A stretch of DNA of 20,456 nt from DATHWB01 sp040902855 (GTDB lineage: Bacteria; Actinomycetota; Acidimicrobiia; Spongiisociales; ZC4RG35), in the NCBI GenBank assembly GCA_040902855.1, contig JBBDWN010000103.1, positions 1-20,456 on the forward strand. Reading direction: 5' to 3'. Made by a program: the position numbers and the translations under genes. Below the pieces are notes generated by a model, which made no database searches, was not told where the DNA came from, and worked only from the letters and a program-made list of their open reading frames with translations. Below are positions 7,166 through 14,224 of this stretch, in pieces (the stretch's first letter is position 1; every line of letters starts with the position of its first letter).

Positions 7166-7780
7166 TCAGGTGGGCCGGTCCAACCCGAAGACATCCCTCG
7201 TGCGTGTGTAGTGGGGTCCGCCCATACGTCCAATCAGATCGAGCCCCGCCTGGTCGACCCGAGTGCCGTCCAACAGGTTCTCGCGAACGTGGAACGCCAC
7301 CACTTCGCCGATGACCAGGACGGAGTTCATGGGAGGTCGCCCGATGGGCACGAGCTGGCTGACCCGGCACTCGAGGTTTGCCCTGGCCTCGGCGACCATC
7401 GGGGCGCGCACCTTCGTACCGGTGACGGCGGTGAGGCCGGCGACCTCGAATTCGTCGACGTCGGCGGGATACCCACCCGAGGTGAGATTCATCGCCTCGG
7501 CCAGGTCGGATGAGACGAAGTTCACGGTGAACTCACCGACCTCTTGCACGTTGCGCAAGGTGTCCTTCGGCGCGCCCGACTGCATCAGCGGCGAGAAGAG
7601 GACGGTGGGCGGGGTGGCCGCCACGGCATTGAAGAACGAGAAGGGGGCCAGGTTCCGCACGCCGGCGGCGTCGATCGAGCCGATCCAGCCGATGGGGCGC
7701 GGCACGACAAGCCCGATGAGGAGTTTGTAGGCGTCGATCGGATCGACCGATGCCGGATCGATTGTGCGTTTGACGCTCAC
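7166..7780 (-). CDS. Flavin reductase-like FMN-binding split-barrel protein
   Basis: This 204-residue protein resembles the flavin reductase-like domain family. Key stretches are V-V-P-R-P-I-G-W-I-G-S near the N-terminus, N-L-A-P-F-S-F-F-N-A-V, and K-D-T-L-R-N-V-x5-F-T-V-N-F, which form the FMN-binding part of the split barrel. A later segment contains L-E-C-R-V-S-Q and V-I-G-E-V-V-A-F-H-V. Relatives bind FMN and reduce flavins or small substrates with NAD(P)H, but this PRPIGW branch includes proteins of unknown substrate. The GTG at 7780 is preferred over the longer frame beginning at 7843, because a TACGCT -10-like box lies nine bases before it and the upstream extension has no family similarity. 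It is divergent from the phosphotransferase gene, with only 34 bases between the start codons. Confidence 0.83.
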   Translation of the reverse strand: MSVKRTIDPASVDPIDAYKLLIGLVVPRPIGWIGSIDAAGVRNLAPFSFFNAVAATPPTVLFSPLMQSGAPKDTLRNVQEVGEFTVNFVSSDLAEAMNLTSGGYPADVDEFEVAGLTAVTGTKVRAPMVAEARANLECRVSQLVPIGRPPMNSVLVIGEVVAFHVRENLLDGTRVDQAGLDLIGRMGGPHYTRTRDVFGLDRPT

Positions 7781-7789
7781 GAGCGATCG

Positions 7790-7795
7790 AGCGTA
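7790..7795 (-). promoter_or_regulatory. Putative -10 box (TACGCT) of the flavin reductase-like gene
   Basis: TACGCT on the minus strand lies nine bases before GTG 7780. It is only five bases from the opposing box at 7801-7806, making a compact divergent promoter. Confidence 0.4.
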
Positions 7796-7800
7796 CCGGG

Positions 7801-7806
7801 TACCCT
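7801..7806 (+). promoter_or_regulatory. Putative -10 box (TACCCT) of the phosphotransferase gene
   Basis: TACCCT followed by eight bases and GTG at 7815. It supports 7815 over the earlier in-frame start at 7764. Confidence 0.4.
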
Positions 7807-7814
7807 CGTGCACC

Positions 7815-8885
7815 GTGAGTTCCCAGCCACTCCCGGAACACATCGAGGTCCGACCAGACGAACGCTTCGATGTCGATCGTCTCGGCGGATACCTGCGCGA
7901 CCGCCTTCAGGGCTCCGACCGGACACTGACCGTTCGCCAGTTCTCTCGAGGCAAGGCGAATCTCACGTATCTGCTCCGATACGGCGAAGGCCGCGACGCC
8001 GTCGAGTACGTGCTCCGGCGGCCACCGCTCGGACCGGTCGCACCCGGATCCCACGACATGGCACGCGAGTACCGGGTGCTCTCCACCCTGTGGCGGGCGT
8101 TCCCGAAAGCCGCGCGGGCGTTCCTGTTCTGCGAGGACGAGACCGTGATCGGCGCGCCATTCTTCGTGATGGAGCGCCTGCACGGTGTCGTCGTCCAGGG
8201 CGTCGTCCCGCCCGAATTCGGCGGTGGTGAAGATCCGATCGCCAACCGGGCGCTCTCCGAAGTCGTCGTCGACACATTGGCCGAGTTCCACGCCGTCGAT
8301 CCGGAGGCGGCCGGGCTGGGAGACATGGGACATCCGCAGGGCTTCATGGCCCGCCAAGTGACGGGATGGACCGAACGGTGGGAGAAGGCGAAGCACGAGG
8401 ACAATCCGCTGGCGACAGAACTCGCCCGCTGGCTGTCCGACAACATGCCGCCTCCGGGGCCGACGACTCTCCTCCACAACGACTGGCGGCTGGACAACCT
8501 CGCCGTCTCCCACGACGATCCTGGGACATGCGTGGCGGTCTACGACTGGGACATGTGCACGAGAGGCGACGCCTTCGCCGACCTGGGAACACTCATGTCG
8601 GTGTGGTACGACCCGGGCGAGGCACCGTCGGAGTTGAACACGATGCCCACCTTCACGCCCGGATGGATCCCTCGTTCGGCAGCAATCGAGCGGTACGGAC
8701 GGCAGTCCGGCTCCGACCTCACCCACATCGAGTGGTACGTAGTCTTCGGGACCTTCAAACTGGGGGTCGTGCTCCAGCAGATCTACATCCGTTGGCTGCG
8801 GGGCCAGACGGCCGACGACAGGTTCGAGGCCATGGGTGCGGGCGCCCGTCAACTCCTGGAACTTGCCGCAGCTCGGCGACCATGA
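7815..8885 (+). CDS. Phosphotransferase family protein (APH / ACAD10-like kinase fold)
   Basis: This 356-residue protein has the aminoglycoside-phosphotransferase kinase fold. The N-lobe shows G-K-A-N-L-T-Y-L followed by Y-V-L-R-R-P-P-L-G, where the first Arg of R-R replaces or accompanies the usual ATP-contacting residue. The catalytic loop is H221-N-D223-W-R-L-D-N228, and the metal-binding motif is D244-W-D246, followed by a G-D-x-F-A-D-L-G stretch. The V-L-R-R-P-P and D-W-E/D patterns place it near the family found as domains of eukaryotic ACAD10/11 and as stand-alone bacterial proteins next to acyl-CoA dehydrogenases. Those phosphorylate small hydroxylated molecules; the substrate here is unknown, and this is not evidence for antibiotic resistance. 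GTG 7815 is favoured by the upstream promoter-like box. The stop lies 13 bases before the next gene. Confidence 0.87.
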   Translation: MSSQPLPEHIEVRPDERFDVDRLGGYLRDRLQGSDRTLTVRQFSRGKANLTYLLRYGEGRDAVEYVLRRPPLGPVAPGSHDMAREYRVLSTLWRAFPKAARAFLFCEDETVIGAPFFVMERLHGVVVQGVVPPEFGGGEDPIANRALSEVVVDTLAEFHAVDPEAAGLGDMGHPQGFMARQVTGWTERWEKAKHEDNPLATELARWLSDNMPPPGPTTLLHNDWRLDNLAVSHDDPGTCVAVYDWDMCTRGDAFADLGTLMSVWYDPGEAPSELNTMPTFTPGWIPRSAAIERYGRQSGSDLTHIEWYVVFGTFKLGVVLQQIYIRWLRGQTADDRFEAMGAGARQLLELAAARRP

Positions 8886-8898
8886 AGGCGGGAGTCCG

Positions 8899-9240
8899 AT
8901 GATCCTCGACGGTGAGCGTTTCGTGAACGTCGAAACAAGACGGCGTAACGGCGACCCGGTGCCGACTCCTGTGTGGTTCGCCGAGATCGACGGCGGCTTC
9001 GTCTTCGGCACCCACAGCGACTCCGGCAAGATCAAGCGGCTGAGAGCGAATCCGACCGTTCGTTTTGCAGCAGCCAACTACCGCGGTTTGGAGCGCCAGG
9101 AGTACGTGGAAGGAACGGCCAAGGTGCTGACAGGCGCCGACGCTGCAACAGCCGAAGCGGCACTTGCGGCCAAGTACGACTGGCAGTGGTTTCCGTTCTC
9201 CCGGCTGATCGACTGCTACGTCATCGTCCAACCGAAGTAG
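8899..9240 (+). CDS. PPOX-class, probably F420-dependent split-barrel protein (Rv2061c-like)
   Basis: This 113-residue protein matches the pyridoxamine-phosphate-oxidase-like split barrel. The recognisable core is N-G-D-P-V-P-T-P-V-W-F-A, then H-S-D-S-G-K-I-K-R-L-R-A-N-P-T-V-R-F-A, ending in a strand that carries Y-V-E-G-T-A-K-V-L. The S-G-K-I-K-R-L-R-x-N-P signature is what I associate with the Rv2061c-type F420-binding subgroup. Such proteins bind F420 or flavins; the partner substrate is unknown. The protein is slightly short at the N-terminus compared with relatives, which have about ten more residues. ATG 8899 has a GGGAG Shine-Dalgarno five bases upstream. It follows the phosphotransferase by 13 bases and is probably in the same transcript. 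Confidence 0.8.
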   Translation: MILDGERFVNVETRRRNGDPVPTPVWFAEIDGGFVFGTHSDSGKIKRLRANPTVRFAAANYRGLERQEYVEGTAKVLTGADAATAEAALAAKYDWQWFPFSRLIDCYVIVQPK

Positions 9241-9244
9241 CGGT

Positions 9245-9394
9245 TCAGCGCCACCGATCGACGATGCGGGCGGCGATGATTCCTGCTCCCATCGAGAGCA
9301 GCGCAACGGTGGGAACGAGGAACTCGAGGCGAATACCCAACCCGATCACAAGATCGGTCACGGGCCCGGCAACGATCTCGGCGGGACGGAACAT
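9245..9394 (-). CDS. Possible small single-pass membrane protein (49 residues)
   Basis: An ATG at 9394 opens a 49-residue frame with no recognisable family. Residues about 12-42 are mostly hydrophobic and include L-V-I-G-L-G, F-L-V-P-T-V-A-L-L and A-G-I-I-A-A, ending with a positively charged D-R-W-R tail. This fits one membrane-spanning helix or a tight helical pair. A GATGAT box lies six bases before the ATG, the same spacing as other leaderless-type starts in the window. The frame stays open far upstream beneath the GNAT gene, so open length alone is no evidence. It ends five bases from the end of the convergent PPOX gene. I consider it real with only moderate confidence. Confidence 0.42.
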   Translation of the reverse strand: MFRPAEIVAGPVTDLVIGLGIRLEFLVPTVALLSMGAGIIAARIVDRWR

Positions 9395-9513
9395 GGGCCA
9401 ATCATCCCCGCCCGACGGGTGCGGTGTCAATGCGAGGGTCGGCTCAGCGGTCGAGTACAGGTGCACAGAAGCCGCGCGGATTGGGCGAGCTTCGAGCCCC
9501 ATCCGTCGGCTTC

Positions 9514-9542
9514 CCGCCCGAAAGCGAAGCTGTTTCGGGCGG
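9514..9542. repeat. Perfect 10-bp inverted repeat with 9-base spacer
   Basis: CCGCCCGAAA at 9514-9523 is exactly matched by its reverse complement at 9533-9542. The spacer contains AGC-GAA-GCT, which could lengthen the stem with one bulged base. The repeat sits in the 219-base non-coding stretch between two divergent starts (9394 and the GNAT start), so a terminator for a neighbouring gene is unlikely. It could be an operator or a short structured RNA. The rest of 9395-9597 shows nothing else I can name. Confidence 0.6.
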
Positions 9543-9597
9543 AACAGACGAACAGGCGGCGTCGCCGGCCGCACATCCGAGACCCTGTGAACGTGCC

Positions 9598-9603
9598 TAT
9601 TCT
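9598..9603 (+). promoter_or_regulatory. Putative -10 box (TATTCT) of the GNAT gene
   Basis: TATTCT lies ten bases before ATG 9614. It is the best -10 match in the window and would leave a leader of only three or four bases. Confidence 0.45.
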
Positions 9604-9613
9604 CCACACACAC

Positions 9614-10105
9614 ATGCCATCTGTACGCGCCATGGCGCCGACCGACTGGCCGGCGATCTACCGCATCTACGAAGACGGGATCGCCACCGGCACAGCCACC
9701 CTCGACACGATCGCCCCATCGTGGATCGCGTGGGACGCCGCCCATCTCGACCGATGCAGGGTGGTGGCCGAGGACGACGGCGAAGTCGTCGCCTGGGCCG
9801 CCCTGACCCCGGTCACGGGCCGATGCGCCTATGGCGGAGTCGCAGAGCTCTCCATCTATGTGGCGGAGGACGCCCGTGGCAAGAAGCTGGGCCAGCAGCT
9901 CCTCGAGGCACTGGTGGCGAAGTCCGAAGCCGAAGGATTCTGGACCCTGCAGGCCCAGATCTTCGAAGAGAACCACGTGAGCGTCCACATTCACGAGGCT
10001 GCCGGATTCCGGATCGTGGGAGTGCGCGAGCGGATAGGCCAGGTCAACGACCAATGGCACGATGTCGTCCTGATGGAGCGGCGGTCTCAGGTGGTCGGGG
10101 TCTGA
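9614..10105 (+). CDS. GNAT family N-acetyltransferase (phosphinothricin acetyltransferase-like)
   Basis: This 163-residue protein is a single GNAT domain. It begins with a D-W-P-A-I-Y-R-I-Y-E-D-G-I segment and A-T-L-D-T, the usual start of the PAT/MnaT-like subgroup. It has the E-L-S-I-Y-V strand followed by the acetyl-CoA pyrophosphate loop A-R-G-K-K-L-G-Q-Q-L-L, and ends with N-x5-H-I-H-E-A-A-G-F-R-I-V-G. It would transfer acetyl from acetyl-CoA to an amine, possibly an amino-acid-like compound; the substrate is unproven. ATG 9614 is supported by the TATTCT box; ATG 9632 is an alternative. The last 19 bases overlap the 3' end of the convergent cobC-like gene, so transcription of the two genes collides there. 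Confidence 0.85.
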   Translation: MPSVRAMAPTDWPAIYRIYEDGIATGTATLDTIAPSWIAWDAAHLDRCRVVAEDDGEVVAWAALTPVTGRCAYGGVAELSIYVAEDARGKKLGQQLLEALVAKSEAEGFWTLQAQIFEENHVSVHIHEAAGFRIVGVRERIGQVNDQWHDVVLMERRSQVVGV

Positions 10106-10629
10106 ACGTCGAGGACCAGTCGTCGGGACCAGTCGATGGTGTAGATCACGCCGTGATCGGGGAACGAGGCTGACTCTCCGCACAGTCGCAACGCCGCCCG
10201 GATGACTCCCCCGTGAGTCACGATCATGTGTGATGCGGTGCCGCACGCGTCGAGGAACCCCACCACCCGGGACGCGAATTCTTCCGTCGATTCCCCACCC
10301 GGCGCCTTGAACCCCTCGAAAGCGACGAGACCCTCGCGCACATCTGGATCGAGTTCCGCCCAAGTGAGACCTTCGAGTTCGCCGAAGTCGAATTCGCGGA
10401 GAGTTGCGTCAGGTGTCGCCTCCCACCCAGCCAGCCGCGCCGTCATCGAAGCCCGACCGAGATCGGAGGTCCATATCCGGTCGTACTTCGAGATGTCGAC
10501 ACCGGCGCCCAGCGAACGCGCCTGGGTCTCGCCGACCGCATCGAGAGGTACGTCGGTCCAGCCGAGCAACTTCCGTTCGGCGTTCCATGCGGTCTGACCG
10601 TGTCGAACGAGAGAAACGCGAACCGTCAC
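10087..10629 (-). CDS. cobC: Alpha-ribazole phosphatase-like histidine phosphatase
   Basis: This 180-residue protein carries the histidine phosphatase motif V-R-H-G-Q-T with catalytic His10, Glu84 in F-G-E-L-E-G, and the second catalytic His139 in V-T-H-G-G-V. The family alone does not fix the substrate. The position does: it is the last gene of a B12 operon, overlapping cobS by four bases (GTGA). The missing step there is removal of the phosphate from alpha-ribazole-5'-phosphate, or from adenosylcobalamin-5'-phosphate after CobS. The N-terminus W-N-A-E-R-K-L-L-G-W-T-D-V-P-L is also typical of CobC-like members. It is slightly short for the family (about 200 residues). Its 3' end overlaps the GNAT gene by 19 bases. 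The symbol is an inference from motif plus context. Confidence 0.82.
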   Translation of the reverse strand: MTVRVSLVRHGQTAWNAERKLLGWTDVPLDAVGETQARSLGAGVDISKYDRIWTSDLGRASMTARLAGWEATPDATLREFDFGELEGLTWAELDPDVREGLVAFEGFKAPGGESTEEFASRVVGFLDACGTASHMIVTHGGVIRAALRLCGESASFPDHGVIYTIDWSRRLVLDVQTPTT

Positions 10630-11339
10630 GCGGCCAGCGCTGCCAGTGTGCCCACCAACCCGACCTGCTGGCACGCGCCGAGGACATCGCCGGTGACTCC
10701 GCCGATCCTGCGGTGTGCCCACAGCCAAACGACGAACGATCCGACCGCCGCCAAGGCCACCGCAAGCAACGCCCGTTCGCCGACAATGAGCCATCCCGCA
10801 GCCGCCACGGCCACAGCCAGCACCAGCGCAGGACCTCGGCGGAGTTCCGAGAGATAGGCAACACCCGAACCGTCGACGGCCGCGGGCGTGGCGATGCACA
10901 TCACGCCGATCACCACCGATCGAGAGACGCCGTGAGCCCACGCCAGAGTCCCGACCGTCTCTCCCACGCCTGGGAGCCTTGCCACCAGCACGACCCTCGC
11001 GAGCAGCACCAGGACGAGAGCGCTCACACCGAACGTTCCGAGACGCGAATCCTTCATGATCTCGAGCTGACGTTCACGTGACCGGATGGACGAGAGACCG
11101 TCGAAGGTGTCTGCCAGACCGTCCTCGTGAAAGGCACCGGTGATCGCCACGGCGAGAGCCACCGCCACAACGGCGGCCATCTGACTCCCGAGAGGTCCGG
11201 ACACCGCCCAGTAGGCGAGACCGGACGGCACGCCGATGGCGAGCCCGACAATCGGAAACCACTTCACGGAGAGGTCGGCCCTCCCCACTGTCACAGGGAT
11301 TCGCGTCAGGAACCCCACCGCCCCGAGGAAACCTCTCAC
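10626..11339 (-). CDS. cobS: Adenosylcobinamide-GDP ribazoletransferase (cobalamin synthase)
   Basis: This 237-residue integral membrane protein catalyses the last assembly step, joining adenosylcobinamide-GDP with alpha-ribazole (or its phosphate) to give adenosylcobalamin (phosphate). The family N-terminus F-L-G-A-V-G-F-L-T-R-I-P-V is present. The metal-binding motif F-H-E-D-G-L-A-D-T-F-D-G is at about 70-81, and I-M-K-D-S-R-L-G-T-F-G follows at about 94-104. Several hydrophobic segments cover the second half. The start is GTG 11339, which overlaps the cobT stop as GTGA; an upstream in-frame GTG at 11351 would add four residues lying inside cobT. It also overlaps the following cobC by four bases, so cobT, cobS and cobC are translationally linked. 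Confidence 0.93.
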   Translation of the reverse strand: MRGFLGAVGFLTRIPVTVGRADLSVKWFPIVGLAIGVPSGLAYWAVSGPLGSQMAAVVAVALAVAITGAFHEDGLADTFDGLSSIRSRERQLEIMKDSRLGTFGVSALVLVLLARVVLVARLPGVGETVGTLAWAHGVSRSVVIGVMCIATPAAVDGSGVAYLSELRRGPALVLAVAVAAAGWLIVGERALLAVALAAVGSFVVWLWAHRRIGGVTGDVLGACQQVGLVGTLAALAA

Positions 11340-12325
11340 ATCAGGCCCCACTCGTCGAAGGTGGCGACGTCGACGACGGCGGCCGCCGCCAGGCGCACGA
11401 TGGGGAGAGCCACGAGCGCCCCCGAACCCTCCCCGAGCCTCATCTCCAATTCCAAGAGGGGCTCGAGGCCGAGCCTGTCCAACAGCAGCTCATGCCCCGG
11501 CTCGGGAGAGAGGTGAGAAGCAAGGCAGTGATCGAGAGCGCCATCCACCGCGAAGGCCAAGGCCGCGGCGGCGGTGGTCGTCACGTACCCGTCGAGCATC
11601 ACGGGGATCGATCTCATGCGCGCTTCGGCGATCGCGCCTGCCAACACTGCGTGTTCGGATCCGCCGAGGCGTCTGAGCACCTCCATCGGGCTATCCGATC
11701 CGACCCTCGCCACCGCCTTCCACACCGCCTCACGTTTGGCGGTCTCGCCGTCAGCGTCGAGGCCCGCACCGGTTCCGACGAACGCATCGGGGTCACCGCC
11801 GCACAGGGCCGCTGCGACGGCAGCGGCGGCCGTCGTGTTCCCGATACCCATTTCACCGACGAGCAACAGGTCGGTGTCGAGTTCGGTGACGGTGCGCCGC
11901 CCGAGCGCGATGAGATGTTCGAACCGTTCGGTGGAAAGAGCATCGTCGGTGACGATGTCTGCGGTCGGAAATCCGACGCCGGCGTCCACCAGTCGGAGCG
12001 CGACATCCAGTCGGGCGGCCATCACCGCCGACGTGGCGACGCCCGCCTTGATGGCGTCGACCATGGCACGGGTGACCTCGGACGGATACGACGTCACTCC
12101 TCGGTGGACAACACCATGATCCCCCGCCGCAAGGATCAACGCAGGCCTCGAAACCTCGGGGACATCGGTGCGCTGCCAAGCCGCCAGCCATGCCGCCACG
12201 GCGTCGAGACGGGCGAGGGCTCCCGGCGGCCGGAGGACGCGGGCGGCCCGTTGGATGACCGCCTGGCGATGGAGTTCGTCGGGACGCGGCGCAGATGTCA
12301 GATCTGCCAGCAGTCCGTCGATCAC
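11336..12325 (-). CDS. cobT: Nicotinate-nucleotide--dimethylbenzimidazole phosphoribosyltransferase
   Basis: This 329-residue enzyme makes alpha-ribazole-5'-phosphate from nicotinate mononucleotide and dimethylbenzimidazole. Diagnostic motifs are A-A-G-D-H-G-V (about 66-72) with G-V-T-S-Y-P-S-E-V-T, then G-E-M-G-I-G-N-T-T (157-165), and near the end E-P-G-H followed by M-R-L-G-E-G-S-G, in which Glu299 corresponds to the catalytic glutamate of the Salmonella enzyme. The length is close to the family norm. Two adjacent GTG codons are possible starts; GTG 12325 forms the GTGA overlap with cobU and fits the pattern of the other junctions. No dimethylbenzimidazole synthesis gene is present in the window, so the base must come from elsewhere. 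Confidence 0.94.
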   Translation of the reverse strand: MIDGLLADLTSAPRPDELHRQAVIQRAARVLRPPGALARLDAVAAWLAAWQRTDVPEVSRPALILAAGDHGVVHRGVTSYPSEVTRAMVDAIKAGVATSAVMAARLDVALRLVDAGVGFPTADIVTDDALSTERFEHLIALGRRTVTELDTDLLLVGEMGIGNTTAAAAVAAALCGGDPDAFVGTGAGLDADGETAKREAVWKAVARVGSDSPMEVLRRLGGSEHAVLAGAIAEARMRSIPVMLDGYVTTTAAAALAFAVDGALDHCLASHLSPEPGHELLLDRLGLEPLLELEMRLGEGSGALVALPIVRLAAAAVVDVATFDEWGLM

Positions 12326-12840
12326 CACGGCGACGGTTCCAGATGGAGGAACTGGCCCGCCACCACCAGGTACGACTCGGCGGCTCTGGCTGCGAGGCGC
12401 CCGTTGACGACTCCGAGCAGATCCCGATAGCGCCGGGTCATCGGATCGGCGGGCACGATACCGTCTCCGACCTCGTTGGACACGACGACCGCGCAGCCGT
12501 CGCGAGTCGACAGCAAGCTCGACAGTTCGTCGACGTGTTCCAAGATTGCCGAGTCCGACCATTCGAGGACATTGGCGAGCCACAGTGTCATGCAGTCGAT
12601 CAGCACGAAACCGTCCTCGGGCACCGTTCGCGCAGCCTCTGTCAGACGCATCGGCTCCTCGATCGTCGTCCAATCCGTCGGTCTCGAACGCCTGTGCTGT
12701 TCGATCCTGGCTGTCATCTCGGCGTCGCCAGCTTCGGCAGTGGCGATCACTGTCACCGGAGAGCCGGAGGCCGTTGCGCGGTGCTCGGCCGCACTCGACT
12801 TGCCGCTCCTCGCCCCGCCGGTGAGAAACGCATAGGGCAT
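12322..12840 (-). CDS. cobU: Bifunctional adenosylcobinamide kinase / adenosylcobinamide-phosphate guanylyltransferase
   Basis: This 172-residue protein (CobU, called CobP in aerobic-pathway naming) phosphorylates adenosylcobinamide and then transfers GMP to it, giving adenosylcobinamide-GDP for CobS. The P-loop G-G-A-R-S-G-K-S spans residues 8-15. His49 in A-R-I-E-Q-H-R-R-S-R-P corresponds to the histidine that carries GMP in the Salmonella enzyme, and the W-x-T-I-E-E-P and V-S-N-E-V-G-x-G-I-V-P segments are family signatures. Length is normal. The ATG at 12840 sits in a TGATG junction with cobO, and the stop overlaps the cobT start by four bases. Confidence 0.95.
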   Translation of the reverse strand: MPYAFLTGGARSGKSSAAEHRATASGSPVTVIATAEAGDAEMTARIEQHRRSRPTDWTTIEEPMRLTEAARTVPEDGFVLIDCMTLWLANVLEWSDSAILEHVDELSSLLSTRDGCAVVVSNEVGDGIVPADPMTRRYRDLLGVVNGRLAARAAESYLVVAGQFLHLEPSPW

Positions 12841-13412
12841 CAGAAGTCGATGCCACGCCGTGACATCACGCCCGTGTCGTAGGGGTGCTTCACCTTGACC
12901 ATCTCGGTCACGGTGTCTGCGATCTCGACGAGTAGTTCGGATGCGTCGCGACCGGTCGCCACGATGTTGACCGAGGGTGGACGAGTCCGGATGGTCTCTG
13001 TGACTTCGGCCGGATCGATCCAACCCCAGTTCATCGGGTAGGTCACCTCGTCGAGGATGACCATGTCGTAGTTCCCCGAGCGAATGGTCTCAGCCGCGAA
13101 CGCCCAGGCCTGACGGGCGACCGCCTCGGACTCGGAGAGCTCCTCGGAGTCCCAGGTGAATCCGTCGCCCAGCGCCCACCAGTCGACGCCGAGTTGTCGC
13201 CCTACCGCTTCTTCTCCGACCTTCCAGTCTCCGGACTTGAGGAACTGGATGACGGCGACCTTCCAGCCGCGAGCGACGGCCCGGATCATGATGCCGAACG
13301 CCGCAGTGCTCTTCCCTTTGCCGTCGCCAGTGTTCACGATCACGAGAGAGGGCTTGCGCACACTGGCCTTGGCGGGCGGATCGACCGGCGGTGTTGCGGG
13401 CTTGTCTGTCAC
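12840..13412 (-). CDS. cobO: Cob(I)yrinic acid a,c-diamide adenosyltransferase
   Basis: This 190-residue ATP:corrinoid adenosyltransferase (CobO/CobA type, unrelated in fold to PduO) attaches the 5'-deoxyadenosyl group of ATP to the reduced cobalt of incoming corrinoids. The P-loop G-D-G-K-G-K-S-T is at residues 29-36 and the Walker B-like V-I-L-D-E at 118-122. The C-terminal K-H-P-Y-D-T-G-V-M-S-R-R-G-I-D-F is the family ending. Residues 1-20 are a Pro/Ala/Lys-rich unstructured extension. The GTG at 13412 overlaps the btuD stop as GTGA, linking import to adenosylation. In this operon its most likely substrates are imported cobinamide and cobalamin. Confidence 0.94.
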   Translation of the reverse strand: MTDKPATPPVDPPAKASVRKPSLVIVNTGDGKGKSTAAFGIMIRAVARGWKVAVIQFLKSGDWKVGEEAVGRQLGVDWWALGDGFTWDSEELSESEAVARQAWAFAAETIRSGNYDMVILDEVTYPMNWGWIDPAEVTETIRTRPPSVNIVATGRDASELLVEIADTVTEMVKVKHPYDTGVMSRRGIDF

Positions 13413-14224
13413 GGTCCCACCATCTCCGGTCGAGTCTCCGTCTCGGGACGAGCCGTGCGACTCGGAATGACAACCACCCTGCCGTCCCCATCGTCGAGCA
13501 CACGAACGGTCGCGCCGTAGTGCGCGCGAATGGTCGACTCCGTGAGAACGGTGACGGGTTTTCCTTCCGACACGACCCGGCCTCCTGACATCATCACCAG
13601 ACGATCGCAGAACTGGGCCGCAAGCGTGAGATCGTGGATGGCCGCCACGACCGTCAGGCCGCACGACCTCCGCATCTCGTCGACGAGGCCGAGCACCCGC
13701 TGAGCATGTCCGACGTCCAGAGCACTGGTCGGTTCGTCGAGGAGCAGCAGTCCCGAGCCCTGGGCGAGAGACCGCGCCAACACGACCCGCTGGAACTCTC
13801 CACCCGACAGAGAGGCCAGTTGGCGGTCGACGAGATCCTCACACTCGAGCGAAGCGAGGCCGGCGCGAGCCGCTTCGATGTCACGCCGAGTCTCTGCTGC
13901 GAGCAAGCCGAGGTGCGGGGTTCGTCCCAGGAGCACATAGTCGGCCACGGTCATGCCGACAGGGGCGACCGGCCGCTGTGGTACGAGGGCGACGGCCTTT
14001 GCCCGGTCGCGCCTGGACATCGCGGCAGCGTCGCGTCCGTTGATACGAATCGCGCCCGCGAAGGGGACGATGCCGACGACAGCGTTCAGGACGGTGGTCT
14101 TGCCTGCGCCGTTGGGGCCGACGACCCCGACGAAGTCGCCCGGTTCGACCGCGAGACCGACTCCATCGACAATGACGCTTCCGCCGAGGGTCACCGACAC
14201 TGCATCGAGAGAGAGCACGGTCAT
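13409..14224 (-). CDS. btuD: Corrinoid ABC transporter ATP-binding protein
   Basis: This 271-residue ATPase powers the importer. Walker A is G-P-N-G-A-G-K-T-T (36-44), the Q-loop glutamine is Gln83, the ABC signature L-S-G-G-E is at 139-143, Walker B ends at catalytic Glu164 in L-L-L-L-D-E, and the switch His is His197. The sequence places it in the FecE/BtuD/HmuV branch, whose members serve iron-siderophore, haem or B12 uptake. Cobalamin is chosen because the gene lies between btuC and cobO and downstream of a B12 riboswitch. A roughly 45-residue C-terminal extension beyond the usual core ends in an Arg/Glu/Thr-rich tail. The ATG overlaps the btuC stop as ATGA. Confidence 0.92.
   Translation of the reverse strand: MTVLSLDAVSVTLGGSVIVDGVGLAVEPGDFVGVVGPNGAGKTTVLNAVVGIVPFAGAIRINGRDAAAMSRRDRAKAVALVPQRPVAPVGMTVADYVLLGRTPHLGLLAAETRRDIEAARAGLASLECEDLVDRQLASLSGGEFQRVVLARSLAQGSGLLLLDEPTSALDVGHAQRVLGLVDEMRRSCGLTVVAAIHDLTLAAQFCDRLVMMSGGRVVSEGKPVTVLTESTIRAHYGATVRVLDDGDGRVVVIPSRTARPETETRPEMVGP

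Noticed and set aside
7533..9077. A 514-codon open frame on the minus strand beneath the phosphotransferase and flavin reductase genes
   Set aside because: It is antisense to two genes with clear family motifs, has an odd Arg/His/Pro-rich composition and no recognisable domain; it is a by-product of high GC.
9470..9550. A stretch with TTCGA and GC-rich arms that briefly resembled a tRNA 3' half
   Set aside because: The T-arm does not pair, no acceptor stem or anticodon arm can be built, and no CCA end is present. No tRNA or rRNA was found in the window.
9245..10363. A 372-codon minus-strand frame covering the GNAT gene
   Set aside because: Only its last 49 residues look protein-like; the rest is the shadow of the GNAT and cobC genes. 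I kept the short form only.
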